A stretch of 64,000 nt of DNA from the NCBI GenBank assembly GCA_940671915.1, contig CALNVZ010000080.1, positions 498,127 to 562,126 of the forward strand, read 5' to 3'. The notes under the pieces were generated by a model that had not been told where the DNA came from, ran no database searches, and saw nothing but the letters and a program-made list of their open reading frames with translations. Below, piece after piece: positions 11,215 to 23,048 of the stretch. The DNA is from Paracentrotus lividus. Taxonomy: Eukaryota > Echinodermata > Echinoidea > Camarodonta > Echinidae. Within the stretch, counting starts at the first letter, position 1. The number at the start of each line of letters is the position of its first letter. Made by a program: the position numbers and the translations under genes.

Positions 11215-12770
11215 GTAATTTCCCTTTAATCTTTATACTACTTTATAATTACATCAAGTAGGAATATCAAATTTTTTATTTTCCTTTCTCTGAACAGAGA
11301 GATTGTTATTGCTAAGACCTACTAGGAAAGATTAAAAAATGGAGCCCGTAAATTATGAAATGTTTTTCATCCTGAAAGTTTCATATGTACATACATATTC
11401 ATTTTGACATTTATATATAGTTTTCCATTTAAAATGCCCAAAGTGCTTTGTAATGATATTATACAAGTAATCTTTGAAAATCTTGAATTGCAGTTTAAAT
11501 GTACTGACAGACTTGGCCGATGCTACCATAGAATGCTCACAGCCTTTTCATATTTCATGCCTGTATACTTTTCTCTCTTGTAATTACGTTTGAACATCCA
11601 ACAACAACATGATATGTCTCGTAGTAAAGACGTTAGTTTAGTCGATCATAATAGAAAAAATTTCTACCTTGATAGGCATTGATACCTAGAACACAGAGAG
11701 CATGGTATAATCTGGATTTGAAAAAGCTTTGTGCTATGAAGTGTATATTGGAAACAGTGATAAATTGAGACATTGTACACAAACATTATACTACAGAGTA
11801 AAATTATATATTATGAATGTTTTATGCTTCATGAGAGGATTTGCTACTTAGGAAGAATTGTTACATGTAATATTGTAAATCCCACAGTGTTAGATCCAGA
11901 TTCTAGATCTGCATGCATGTATGAATTAATTCTAAAGTCACAACAGACCTTGGACCAAGAAGGCCTTTGAACCTGCAATATGTCAGAATCAAAGATTCGC
12001 AATTTCAAAAGATCGTACTGGCTCTGTTATGTTTGGGCATGGACCGATACATTAAATTGTGTGACCTAAGGCTGGATACGCTACTGTACATCATACATGT
12101 ATGGACTTCTATCAGTAAAAGCAAATTAACCACATTGACATTTCTAGTTCATGGAAAAGACACTATGCATTAAGCAACAAATATCCCAGGGCTCTTAACT
12201 CAGACTCATGAAACTTCTGTTGCTAAATGTATTGTAACTGTCTTCCTATCATCAAAAAGTTAAAAAGTACACAATAAAAAAAATTCACACAAAAGTTTAT
12301 CATTATCAGTCTCTTTATGGCAACTGGCTTATTCCTCTATGTTCAACCTACATGCACTTCAACGTGTGCTGATACACAAAATCATCTCAATTGGTATATA
12401 TTTTAAATTCACAACACATACATTTATTTTCTTTTTTAACACAGATGTACATAGTTAATATATCAAAATTCATTATATTTCATTGACATGTCTGTATTAA
12501 AATACTCAGTATTTTGACACAAACGAAACGAAAAGCGGTCTTTCATCACGTCATTCAACAAAATTTTTCCTCTTTCCAATAATCATTTCCTATTCCATGA
12601 TATAGTAAAGATGTCTTCCTGTTGTGCAGTAGAAATACGATGCAAATAGTATGATTGCAAGAATAGTGGTTGTGGAGGTAGTAAATAAAAATGATAATAA
12701 TGATATTGTTTTATTTTCTAAGCCACTTTAGGTCTTATAACTGTTCCATTGGCTTTACGATTTATGATAG
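11215..12770 (+). other. Intron of gene A
   Basis: AT-rich intron, largely alignable with gene B sequences at 33740-35450 and 40331-41110. No supported gene or transposon end within it. Confidence 0.6.
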
Positions 12771-12932
12771 GTTGAATCTCTTAAAATAGATGGCTGTGGT
12801 ATCAGTGAGTCTACATCACAAACACTAGGTGCTAGTATCTGCGGCATGACATACATCAAGGATCTCAAACTATCAGGGAAACTATCAGATGGATTCTACA
12901 GTGCACTTATAAAAGGAGCTTCATCATTGAAG
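12771..12932 (+). CDS. NLR gene A, LRR exon d1
   Basis: 54 codons, phase 0-0, acceptor TATGATAG and donor GTAGAA. It reads VESLKIDGCGISESTSQTLG ... GASSLK, two LRR units of about 27 residues. It is the first of a set of near-identical exons (d type) that also occur at 24664, 25558 and 25976 in gene A and at 35456, 36196, 36860 and 41117 in gene B. The following intron contains the DIRS-like element. Confidence 0.8.
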
Positions 12933-13035
12933 GTAGAAAGATTTATAAATGTAACTGCTTGAGGTACCCAAGAGCCATTTTCCTGTAATTTAATGGTTTA
13001 GGATTTCTTTTGTTTTCTCATTTCTAAAAAGCAGA

Positions 13036-13222
13036 TTTACTTCAATAGAAATATACATTTGCCTACCATTGCTATTTGACCTCAAATCGCCATAAATCGA
13101 AAATTGCACCGAAATTTTTGCCTAACATATTGCCTATTTACCCCCCCACCCCCCATGAATGGCGCCCTCCATTGGCGAGGATGCGGCCGCGCGCGATCTT
13201 ATACTCATCCTCTAATCTCTTC
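13036..13222. repeat. Left inverted terminal repeat of DIRS-like element
   Basis: Begins ATTTACTTCAATAGAAATAT and includes CTATTTGACCTCAAATCGCC and GGCGCCCTCCATTGGCG. The reverse complement is at 22778-22980, and a diverged copy starts at about 62942. Confidence 0.8.
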
Positions 13223-13614
13223 GCCTCCGTCGAGATAAGTCGTACATTTTTGCCTGCGCCAAAAATAGCGTGTTTTTCTCCCTTTTGGGACTACTTTGCG
13301 GTTTTTTGCGAGGTTTAAATTCTCAGGATAATCATTTTGAGTATTCTGAGCTTTACTTTTGGGGTCTAGTTTTTGGTTTTGCCGAGATTTTGATAGTTTT
13401 ATCTCTCGGTGATCGTTTACTTTTCTCGCTCTCTCTCCCGTAGACTTTCGTACGTTCCTTACTGTGTGTATGTAATACGTGTCGTAGTTTACGTTTGAGT
13501 GTTGTGTGTGTGGCGGTGCACAGATTGTTTGTGCTCCGCTTCTTTGATAGACCCGCCTATTTACCCCCTTTTGTGTATTAACACTTTCTTTCTCTTTTAT
13601 TTTACAGATTCATC

Positions 13615-15989
13615 ATGTCTAATTTTCTTCTCGCGCCTGCTTCATATAAAAGGAAGCGGGGGAAGAAATTAGCGAGCAAGCGTGTGTTTTCTTCGGAGAA
13701 GTCCCCCCTTGCGGGGGTGAGAGGCTTGTCGTTCGAGGAGGCGTTGGACGCTGTCCTTCCGCCTTCTTCACCACCTCGAACTTCGGTGAGTATTATTGGG
13801 TCGAACACCGGCGGACAAAACCTAGCTGCTCGGGCTTCGTCGGTCCCTCAGAGTACGGGACCGTTGATAACCGGCAGGATTGGCGGCGTCCAGGACGATG
13901 ACGATTGCGGCCCTCGCGCCGGATCCGATAGTCCTTTGCCACGTTCGATCAACGGGAGATCTAAACAGTTACTACATCGGTTTCACAACCGGTGGCCGGT
14001 TCACTGGTTAATTCAGTTCTGCCTGAAAACGCCGGGTTCATTTCTCTCACGGTGCCGAATCCCATTGTGCCTCTGGCTTCGCCTGGCATAACCGGATCGA
14101 GCTCGGTTTCTATATCGAGTTTGTCCGGACCGGATATCGGCGCCGTACCCTTAACTGAGGTAAATCGGATCCGCGAGTCGGTTTCCGTACCGGTTTTGGG
14201 AGTGAGTACCGTTCAAGACGGACCTATATCCTCGGATAGTAGGCCGCTTGTCGGTTACTCACTAACCCGGATGTCTCGCCCAGAGTTTTCGCTCTGTTAC
14301 TCGTCGGCGGGTATCCGGCAGAGCGGGGTGTCCCCGTCTATATCCGACCGCCCACCTTTGGTGGCGGGGGTCCGTCTCGCTCCGTTTTCATCTCGGAGTA
14401 CGCCCCCTTCTGTTTCGGATACTACGGCCGTGAGGCGTGTCCGTGTTTCGGATCCCTTGCCGGTTTCTTTTCGAAACCAGGGTCCGTTACAGGCAGACGC
14501 TTCTTTGTTGGAGACAAGTCGGATTCCCACTTCGTCTTCCAAGTCGATTTCTTCTCGGATCGGTACCGCTTTTGGTGCGGGCCCTTCCGTAGCGAAGCGT
14601 CGTAGACTTACAGTTTCGGATCCCGAACCGGTTCCTGCGCGGAACAGTGCCCCTTTACAGGCGGGCACTTTTGGTTCGGAGAGACGTCGTTCTTTGCCGA
14701 ACCCGGATCCGGGTTTCGTTGGGAACCCTGTTCCCCAGAGTTTGGCCACTCCCGTAACGGGCCGGCATCAACTACCGGATACCAATCCGGATAGTTTGTG
14801 TGTACCTCCGGAGGTTCGAGAGTGGGTTGAGCGTTACGAGGCAGCGGTACGTCACCACTCCCGACTCACCTCCATGGGTAGGTCACACCCTCCGGTTGAG
14901 GAACTGGATGCTTCCTCATCAGAGGATGAGATTGTTTCGGTGGCTGATTCTCACGTCTCTTTGTTTGAAGTTCATCCGACTCCCTTGTCCCGCAATTCGG
15001 ATAGGATTGACAGGCGGAATCCCTCCCAGGTTGATGCTTCGGCGGATTTGTCATCCGACGGAGATGAACCTGAGGTCGCTGTAGAGCTTCCTTTAGCGAA
15101 GCGAGTGACGGGTTTGTTTCAGAAATACGTTCCAGATGTCGGAGTGACCCCCGAAACTTCGGAGGGGCGGAAAGGTTTCTTTTCGGGAAGGTCGAAAGCT
15201 GTTGCGTCTTTTCAGCTCCGAGTACAGGACATTCATAAAGAGGAATTTGTCTGTACTTCATCTAGACCGAAGAAAGCCTCATTTGATATTCGGAAACAAG
15301 TATCGGGTATCTTTGTGGAGGGAGACGATGGTCTTTTAACACCTAAGTCCATCTCCCCGGAGGTTCTGAAGTTGGCTGATATGTTCGAGACCGGGAAGAA
15401 TTCTTTGTTGAAATCCGACAAAGGTGATGCTGACATTTCGTCTGCTATCACAGGCGGTCTTCGTTTATCTGTCTTAAATGACATGCTCTTGGAACTCTTG
15501 GCTGGCTCCCAGGAGTTGGACATTTCTCCGCCGGACCAGGCCGAGATTCTTTTGGCTCTTAGAGAGGTTTCTTCTCTCTTGTTCTCTCAGATTGCGGCTG
15601 CATCCACCTTGGTGGATAATGCCCGTAGAGTTCATGTTCTTGAGACTCTTCATATCAAACAATCCCTCATTCCGGATATGGTCAAGGAGATTGACGTGTC
15701 TTCCCCCTTTCTTTGTGGGAACAACTTGGCAGACATCTTACAGAAAGAAGTGGATTCACGTAAGAAGGCCAAGGAACTGTCTACATCTATTAGAGATGTT
15801 CGTCAGACTCCATCATCTTCTAGTTCCGCTAAATCTAGCTTCTTCAAAGCTCCTCTTTTCAGGAAGGGCAAGAAGAAGAAGGACAAGAAGACTCCCGTTC
15901 CTGCCAGGTCGACCCCGGCAGCTCCTCCTCAGGATCGTAGAGTAGCCGACTCTTCTCATGATTTTTATGATCGACAGGTGTCCGTTTAA
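13615..15989 (+). pseudogene. DIRS gag-like ORF, frameshifted
   Basis: Starts at ATG 13615 in one frame (MSNFLLAPASYKRKRGKK) and must change frame near 13960 to continue as TVTTSVSQPVAGSLVN and on to the stop at 15989, giving roughly 790 residues. The product is Ser/Pro-rich and basic, ends in a Lys-rich tail (near 15860-15890, KGKKKKDKK), and is followed by a Gly/Arg-rich stretch (RRGRGSGRG near 16000). This is the layout of the gag-like first ORF of DIRS elements. The GC and CpG content is clearly higher than in the host introns around it. The gag assignment rests on position and composition, not on a specific motif. Confidence 0.65.
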
Positions 15990-16084
15990 GACAGACTCCC
16001 CGTCGAGGACGTGGAAGTGGTAGGGGCTCTTCCGAGGCGTCGCGAAGAGTCAGCCCTTTCGGCAGGGCGGGAAGCATTATTCAG

Positions 16085-17974
16085 ATGACTTCCCGAGTTC
16101 GCTTGGAGATCGGTAGGGTGGTCGATTCGGAATGTTTTCCAGCTTGGAAGTCAATCACGGACGACGTTTTCGTCCTCTCCGTGATCAAGAACGGTCTTCG
16201 GATAGATCTAGAAGAACCTCTTCAAGGGGTTATCCGAAGTCGATCACCACACAGTCGATCTTTTTCAGGAGCATATCGTTTCGGAAGTTACTCACTCCTG
16301 GAAAAGGACGCTGTCGAACGGGTGAGAGATCAGGACCTGTGTCCTCCCCGTTTTTTGTAATCCCAGTCGTCAGGATCGCTCAGGATGATCTAAACATGAA
16401 GAGGATCAACAGGACTGCAAAGTCGCCCTTCAGGATGGACCATCTAGCCTTATTCTTCCGGCTCTCGTCAGGACGATTTTGCGGTGTCCCTCGACCTGAG
16501 CGATGCTATTTCCACTCCAATAGACCTCGTCGAGGATCTTTTGGGATTTGCCGTAGGAAAGGAGACTTTTCGCTTCAAAGCTCTTCCTTTCGGACTGCGC
16601 CAGCTCCCGAGTTTTCAAGGGTGGTCTCGGTTGATGTCGTTCCTCAGGGGCAAGGCCTTCGGATCTTTGCCTACTTAGACGATTGGTTCTCGTCGCCAAT
16701 TCGGAGGTTCTGCTTTCTCACCATCTTTCGCTGTTAGTGGAAACAACGAGAGTTTGGGATTATGATCACTGGTCAAATCGGATTCATTCCCCGAACTCGA
16801 TTTACTTGGGGCCCAGTTGGATCTCAAAATCAACTGGCTCGGCGAGTCTCGAGAGGGTAGAGCTCTGGTCAATCTTGCGGTCCCTCCTGAGCATGCGGAG
16901 GGTTCGAGCCGAGGTTTGGTTGAGATGGCTGGGTCTTTTAGCCGTCTGGTGGACATCTTGCCGAATTGTCGTCTCTTATGAGACCTTTCCAGCTAATCTC
17001 CTGAAGTTTTTAGGGAATCTCAGCTCTTTCTGGTCTGGATTCTTTGCGATGGAGATCAAGAGCTTCTCTCACTTACGACCGTACCTTCCTTCTTCAGGGA
17101 AGAGATTCAGGACCCTCTTCCCTCAATTACAGTGACCACGGACGCGTCACTTCAAGGTTGGGGGGCCATTGTCAGGTGAGGTTTCCGGATCTTGGCGCCT
17201 TCCGAGGCCTGCTGCTCACATCAAGTTCTGGACTTTTGTCAGTTCTGTTTGTCCTCCAACGTTTCCCGCCTGTTGGTGGGCGTTTCAGTGTTGATTCTCA
17301 GCGACACACCTCTGTGAGGCTTACATCAACAAACAGGAGGACACACTCTTTGGGAGTTGAACAGAGTAGCTTCCTCTTTTGGGAAGGTGCAATCGGGAGG
17401 AGATTCCTGTGCCTTCGGGTGGATCCACCTTCCGGGGGAGGACAATCTGATAGCAGATTTTCTATCCGGAGGTCGGTCGCTGCCATCGGAATGGATGTTG
17501 TCCCCTCAGGTCTTCGAGTTAGTAATTCAGAGATTCAGGAGCCTGGAAATAGATCTGTTTGCAACCTCTCTGAACAACAGACTTCCTCGGTTTTGCTCCC
17601 GAGTCAGGGAGACTTCGGCTTTCGTTCTGGACGCGTTCTCTCTTCATTGGAAGGGATGGAAGGCGTACGCCTTTCCACCATTCAAGCTGATACCTATGGT
17701 TCTCAGAAAGATCAGGGAGGATCGGGCAACAGTGGTCTTGATCGCTCCCCACTGGCCCGGTCGGGCCTGGTTCCAGGATCTGTTGCCCCTGTTAGTAGGG
17801 GAACCGCTGCCCCTTCCGGCCGTTCCGGACTTGGTCTCTCAACCCTTATCGGGAGCTCTTCATGCGGATCCATCGCTCCTTCATCTCACTGCTTGGCCTC
17901 TATCGGCCAGCGGGCTAGGGATGAACTTTCACAGAGCACTAGCTGCAGTTGAAATTAGACGGAAGATCGACTAG
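16085..17974 (+). pseudogene. DIRS reverse transcriptase / RNase H / post-RNase H region, multiply frameshifted
   Basis: The reading hops between frames. WKSITDDVFVLSVIKNGL (near 16145-16200) is the typical start of a DIRS reverse transcriptase. SLDLSDA at about 16485 and ALPFGLRQLP at about 16580-16610 are RT palm motifs, and AYLDDW at 16669-16686 is the catalytic YxDD box. An RNase H start (TVTTDASLQGWGA, with a frameshift) is at about 17130-17165. LPGEDNLIADFLSGG and EIDLFATSLNNRLPRF (about 17420-17590) with LIAPHWPGRAWFQDLLPLLV (about 17730-17790) match the conserved region that follows RNase H in DIRS elements, sometimes described as methyltransferase-like. Several frameshifts and stops make it non-functional. 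Confidence 0.8.
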
Positions 17975-19589
17975 GATTACAATCGCCAGGCTTCTTTTGC
18001 CTGAGGTGACAGACCAACTGCTCTATCCGATTGAAAGAGAAAAAAACAGAGAAGAGAACGCCCTTTTGATATCAGCCTGTGTCAAACGGTAACTGCGTGT
18101 CAGATAATACTTTGAGGACCTGATATACGCGTTGCAAACTTATCATTCAAATGCATAAATAAGCTTCTCTCGAGAAATGTATTGCACTTTTTTAGCGACG
18201 CATTATAGGGAGTAACAGCAATTCAAAATCTCCGACCTGTGCAATCAACAATCCGTCACCCACCCAAAGTTCGACGCATAGAGTGGATCGGGCCCAATAT
18301 TTTTAGAAACTTTTTTCCTTTTGATTTCGCTCTCTTGACTATTCATAACGACCCATTCACACGCTTTGCTCCTCGACAAAACAGAGGTCTATCGATTCCC
18401 CATATTGATATTAAAAAACTTGTAATTATCTTCTCCGACTGTATAGGCGAACCTTGAAATTATAAGTCAGACCTAGCCCCATGATTAACCACCACAGCTC
18501 TGTGTTTTAAACAGAGTTGGGGAACCACAGAAAGATCTAATTCGCTGAATAATCACAGTATAAAATTGTAGTGTCTATTTTCTTTGGATTTCTTTTCCTC
18601 ATGAAAGGGGAAGATATCTTAAGGTATTTCGTATATTTTATTTTTTCTTTTAAGAAAGCTCTTCATCTCCAATTTCCTATTTGCTGAGAGTGAGTGAGAT
18701 AAGAAAGAGAGAACAAAATAAAAAAATATTCATAATTTGACCTGATGTTGGCTCTGTTGAGTCATTCTATCAATACTAATGATCTCATTGTAATGATCGG
18801 AGGCCATGTTTCTATGAATGAAATCCTATGTTTTTTTAAAGGCCGTTACACAAAAGTGAGTCATAGCCCGGCATAGTATTTCCTTGATTGTTTTTCTGTT
18901 GTTTTTTTTTAGTGCTTATGTTTGTTTTTTTGGGCTTCTTTTAATTTTTTTTTTTCGAGATTTGCTTTTGTTTATTTTCACCGTATACAAATACGTAGGC
19001 CAAATAACATATGTGAGTAATGAAGTTCCTAAATCGACGTTTTTTTTGATCTGTCCTAACTGGGCTAAAATGAGTATGTATGGTGTGTTGAAGTAATTCT
19101 TGGGCAATTTCATACACTTAACTCTAAGTACGGATGGCGTTAATTTAGTACATCTTTCTATCGGCACCCTCACAATATGTTTTTGCGGTTTACCAATGAT
19201 TAAGATTATAGACTGATGTTCGAATCGGGGTGGGAATATACTACTGGATTTTACTCGTCATGTAATTTACGTTTGTTATTGTTTAGTGTTGATTTTCAAG
19301 CGTGGCGGATCCGGAGAGGGGTACAAGGAGGGGTACGCCCTCCAGTTGGATTGTTTTTCGGTCACACACCTATTGAACATAATGTTGATTAAAGTATGAA
19401 CAATTTTCGTATGCAACCGCTGTATTTTTCAATATTTCTTGCATCCGACGCTGGAGAGAGGGTAAGGTATCTTTGACGATCCCAGTGAACTCTTTCATGC
19501 TCTGTTGTTATCATGAAGTAAGTTTCCTTTCCCTAATAATGTTTTATTGAAAACGTATGTTTTGCTGGCCGTAAACCGGTTCGGCTAGT

Positions 19590-20105
19590 GTCGCGGTATG
19601 AAATGGGGTCTGAGGGGGGCCGTGTTGGTAAAGGCGCGCGGGGTGTATTTCTATAGCCGTGGGTGGATGCCAGGCGGGCCTGCTTTCCCGGAAGGTTTTG
19701 GGGGAGGGTTTCAAAGGTGGGGGGTCCTGGCCGGGTTCGGTGTGCGCTTTGGAACTGCGGATTTCTCGGGGGGGTGTGAATCTGGGGTCCTCAAGGACAG
19801 CTGTTCTTTGAGCGGGGGATCGGGTTGGAGCGAGGAGGGGAGGGGGTAGGATGTTCGGGGTACGTGCGTGCGCTGGTCTCACCTATCACCAGTGTCGGGA
19901 TGATTCGTGGGTCCCTCAAGAGAGATATGGAAGAACGCTCTGGGGGGGCTCTCCTCCCTGGGGTCCCCTGGGGGGGGGGGTCTCCCCTCTCCCGGGGGGG
20001 GGGGGGGGGGGGGTCGTTTATTCGCACTGATTCTGTACATCATCATCGCTAAGAAACCCAAACAAGAACCTATGGCGGGGTGCGGGGGGGGGGGGGGGTC
20101 CCTGG
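19590..20105 (+). repeat. G-run cluster
   Basis: The + strand carries many runs of four or more G, culminating in runs of 10 to 20 G around 19970-20012 and 20082-20098. Such spacing can form G-quadruplexes. A second cluster is at about 21571-21965. The lengths of such runs are often mis-assembled. Confidence 0.6.
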
Positions 20106-22575
20106 GCTTGCCAAGTGATTCTTCAGATCTTCATCAGGCCATCTGACGTTTCTCGTTCTATCATGAAAGGACATAGATGTGTCCGTAGGCCCTAAATGTA
20201 CTCAGAGAACGGGGAATTCTTTTTTTTGTTTCTTAGCAAATCTATATTCATGACTATGTTTATTGTGTTATGCCTCTTACGATATCATGGATGCCGGTTT
20301 TATCGCGGTTCTAGCTTTGTTCGTGGTCATTATTCTTTCTTTTTGTTTGATGATGTGTGGGTGTTTGACTTGTCGATTGTATTCTAGTTTGAATTGATTG
20401 TATTTTGTTCTGTATTATATTGCTTTGTTGTGTCTTATTGTTCTTGTTGTTGTTGGGATGTTTATGGTTTTTCTTATTAAGGTTTACCGGTGGACTCGAT
20501 TGAGCTTGTATTTGTTTGTCTCGGGTTTGTTGTGGTGAACTTCCGTGTTCGCTTGCTTAGGTTTATGTATATGAGCATGTAGGACAAGGACAAATTCGAT
20601 AGGTCCGCGTCGCATTGTGTGTGTTCCCTTTCTTCCGGCCAATTATTAATTTTGAGTTCTTTTGTTTTATTGAGAAAAATGTATGGCTTATGTGTGTGGA
20701 AATGTTGGAGTTCAATATAAATACAGAGTTAAATATTTCGATGACGGCGGTATTTATCTGATTCGTATTTATTTGTTTTTTAATTTTATATATCGCTTTA
20801 TATTCATTATTTCCAATTAACATAGATGTTTATGTATCTTAGTTGCTTTGTGTTATATCGTTTTGGCCTAAGCATGTGCCGCGCCAAGGATGTTTTTCTA
20901 TTGGATGCCTTCCACCCCGGATACAACTATAATCGATCTCGAAAGGGATTATACCTTGCATTCGTTGTCACCATCGTGTACGACCCGCCCATATCAATCG
21001 ATCGAAGTTCGGTGTTTCATGCCCTAGCAAAAGGGGGAATACAGATTGCACACTTCAAAGATGTTGACACCCAACAGCAATCGCAATTATCTCTCCTAAT
21101 GGCCAAAATGCAGATATAAGAATTGTTGGGCTTTAAGTGATTGTTAGATAGACTAAGAAGTATAAGAATGGTGTGGACGGATATGCTTTAAATGCCAAGT
21201 CATCCATGCGACTTGTGACATTACCATGGGGATTACAATGGATGATGTTACCGTATATGTTCATTAATTATTTATGTTCGAATTTTTTCTACTGAAAAGT
21301 TGTGTGCCACACTGATTTGCGAATTTTATGTCTTCATATACTGCCCAAAATTGTTTACCGGCCATCGGCCCACACAAGAACACCAACATAATCAATAAGA
21401 TAAAAAAGATGTGGGGGATTCGTAATATTAATCCTTTAACGGCATATCATACTTTCTATTTTCGATGGAGTCATACCGTGGTGTGTTTATTCTATTTTTT
21501 TATCTGGGTGAGTTTGATCCTATCAGACGCTTGGATCGATAATGTGTGTTGATCTCGACGCTTATTCTATTGTGGGGGGGGTTGTAATGGTGGGCGGTTT
21601 TGGTTGATTATTGATGCTCGAGTCTTTTGTGGTTTGTTTTTCGAGGGCGCTTGCTATTTCTTCTCGGTCGGCTAGTTGTGGTGCAGTATTTTCATTTCAG
21701 GCCGCTTGTAATCGGTGAAGTTCTTTTATTCCTTATGTTTCAGTGGTTACAAGTCCTATGTAGTGTCGGCTATGCGTGATTGTACTTGTACTTTTTAATT
21801 TGCTTTGTGCTCGCGGAAGGTGGAGGAAGTTGGGGGTGGGGTAGTGAGGAGGGGGTTTTTTATGTCTGATGATGCGGGGCGGGGGGGTTTGGGCGGGATG
21901 GTGAGGGGGGGGGTGCAAATGGTTGCTGGGTGTGTGGGAGTCCGGTGGCGGCTTGGGGGGGGGGGTTAACTGGAGTTGTCGCCGTTAGTGGGGTGGGTGT
22001 GTTTGTTTTGTTCGTGTGTTGTTTATCTAGTTAGGTATTTTCTTTTTCGTATTTTTGGGTTGTTATTCGTGGTGTTGTTGTGTTTTGGCTATCCGTTCGG
22101 GCTTTCTGTCACCCTTACTTCTATTTATATTCTATTTATCTGTATTTGGTAGCGTGTTTGTTTTTAGTTTCCGGTCTGGTTCGTGGTTTGGTTGGTTGTT
22201 GGCTTGTTCTTTTTTCTGTTTTGTGTTCTTGTTTTATTCTCGCTCGTAATTCTGTTTGCGGGTGTTATGTATGGTTTGATTAATGAATTTAATAGGATTT
22301 TTCGTTCGGTCCGTTTCTGGATTGTGTTTTTTTTTAGTGTGCTCTTTTTGTCGGTTTATTGTTGGTGCTGTATGTTTGTGGTTTCTTAGTTTCCTTTGTT
22401 TTTTTTTTTTGTGGTGGAGGTTGGGGTCTGTCCATTTTTATTGTTAGGGTTTCTTCACAAGGTTTTGATGTCCGCTTTTTGCTTTATCCTGGATGATTTG
22501 ATTAAAGTCTAGATGGGATGTTATCTTGTTGTCATTTTATTATTCCATTTTGCGTCCTTTGCAATTGGAAAGCTG

Positions 22576-22650
22576 GTAGCGATTGATAGCTCAACTGGTA
22601 GTGCTATCATATGTCCTATATATTTTTCTATTGTGGGAGTTCAGGTTGAC
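22576..22650 (+). repeat. tRNA-like sequence, degenerate
   Basis: TAGCTCAACTGGTAGTGC resembles a tRNA D-arm with A-box, and GGGAGTTCAGGTTGAC about 45 bases later resembles a T-arm / B-box. I could not fold an anticodon stem or acceptor stem, so it is not a functional tRNA gene. It may be the head of a SINE or the terminal part of the surrounding insert. Confidence 0.3.
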
Positions 22651-22777
22651 ATCATGAAAATGTAAAAGATTTCTATTTTATTATTTTATCGATTATCGGA
22701 GAATATAACGAGTTATGTCGTATATTCTTCTCCTGTCCGATCCCGTCTATCCTTGCAACAACGGAAGTTTCTGGGCA

Positions 22778-23026
22778 GAGAGAGTAGAGGATGAGTATAA
22801 ATATGTATCCTGTTTCAGAGCGAGGCAGCGAGTCCGACATCCTGCGCCAATGGAGGGCGCCAATTCTGGGGATCTGGGCGAGTAAATAAGCCCAATATGA
22901 TAGCGGCAAAAATTTTCGGTGCAATTTTCGATTTATGGCGATTTGAGGTCAAATAGCAATGGTAGGCAAATGTATATTTCCATATCGTAAATAATAAAAT
23001 TAGAATGTAATTTTTATGATTGAATG
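22778..23026. repeat. Right inverted terminal repeat of DIRS-like element with extension
   Basis: The reverse complement of the left repeat, ending GGCAAATGTATATTTC at 22980. A short extension to about 23026 (CATATCGTAAATAATAAAAT...) has no counterpart at the left end but recurs in diverged form at about 63228-63280. Longer right than left repeats are known for DIRS elements. Confidence 0.7.
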
Positions 23027-23048
23027 CTTTGATGTAGATGTTGATGTA

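Larger units (their letters stand above)
17990..22660. other. GT-rich insert of unknown nature inside the DIRS element
   Basis: This block lies where a DIRS tyrosine recombinase should be. The + strand is conspicuously rich in T and G over about 20.2-22.6 kb, with long G runs at 19.97-20.10 kb and 21.57-21.97 kb. tRNA-like D-arm text sits at both edges in opposite orientation (reverse complement of about 18003-18030, and 22587-22605). Short open frames exist (for example 20826-21119, + strand, and 21328-21552), but none resembles a family I know and I do not call them genes. Confidence 0.4.
13036..23026 (+). mobile_element. DIRS-like retroelement with large internal insertion
   Basis: Bounded by inverted terminal repeats (about 13036-13222 and 22778-22980 plus an extension to about 23026). 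The + strand encodes a gag-like protein, reverse transcriptase, RNase H and the DIRS-specific region after RNase H. It differs from LTR elements by inverted rather than direct terminal repeats. The empty site is visible in the duplicated intron at about 24940-24951. At 10 kb it is nearly twice the usual DIRS length; about 18.0-22.65 kb appears foreign, and no tyrosine recombinase is found. The reading frames are broken, so this copy is not functional. Confidence 0.8.

Noticed and set aside
14297-14749. Antisense open frame of 150 codons in the DIRS gag region
   Set aside because: Shadow of the GC-rich gag coding sequence; no motif or codon support on that strand.
20826-21119. 97-codon open frame in the GT-rich insert
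   Set aside because: No recognisable family, no matching splice or transposon context, and many unrelated short frames of similar length around it. Recorded only as part of the unexplained insert.
22576-22650. Functional tRNA gene
   Set aside because: Only D-arm and T-arm-like words are present; no acceptor stem or anticodon arm could be formed.
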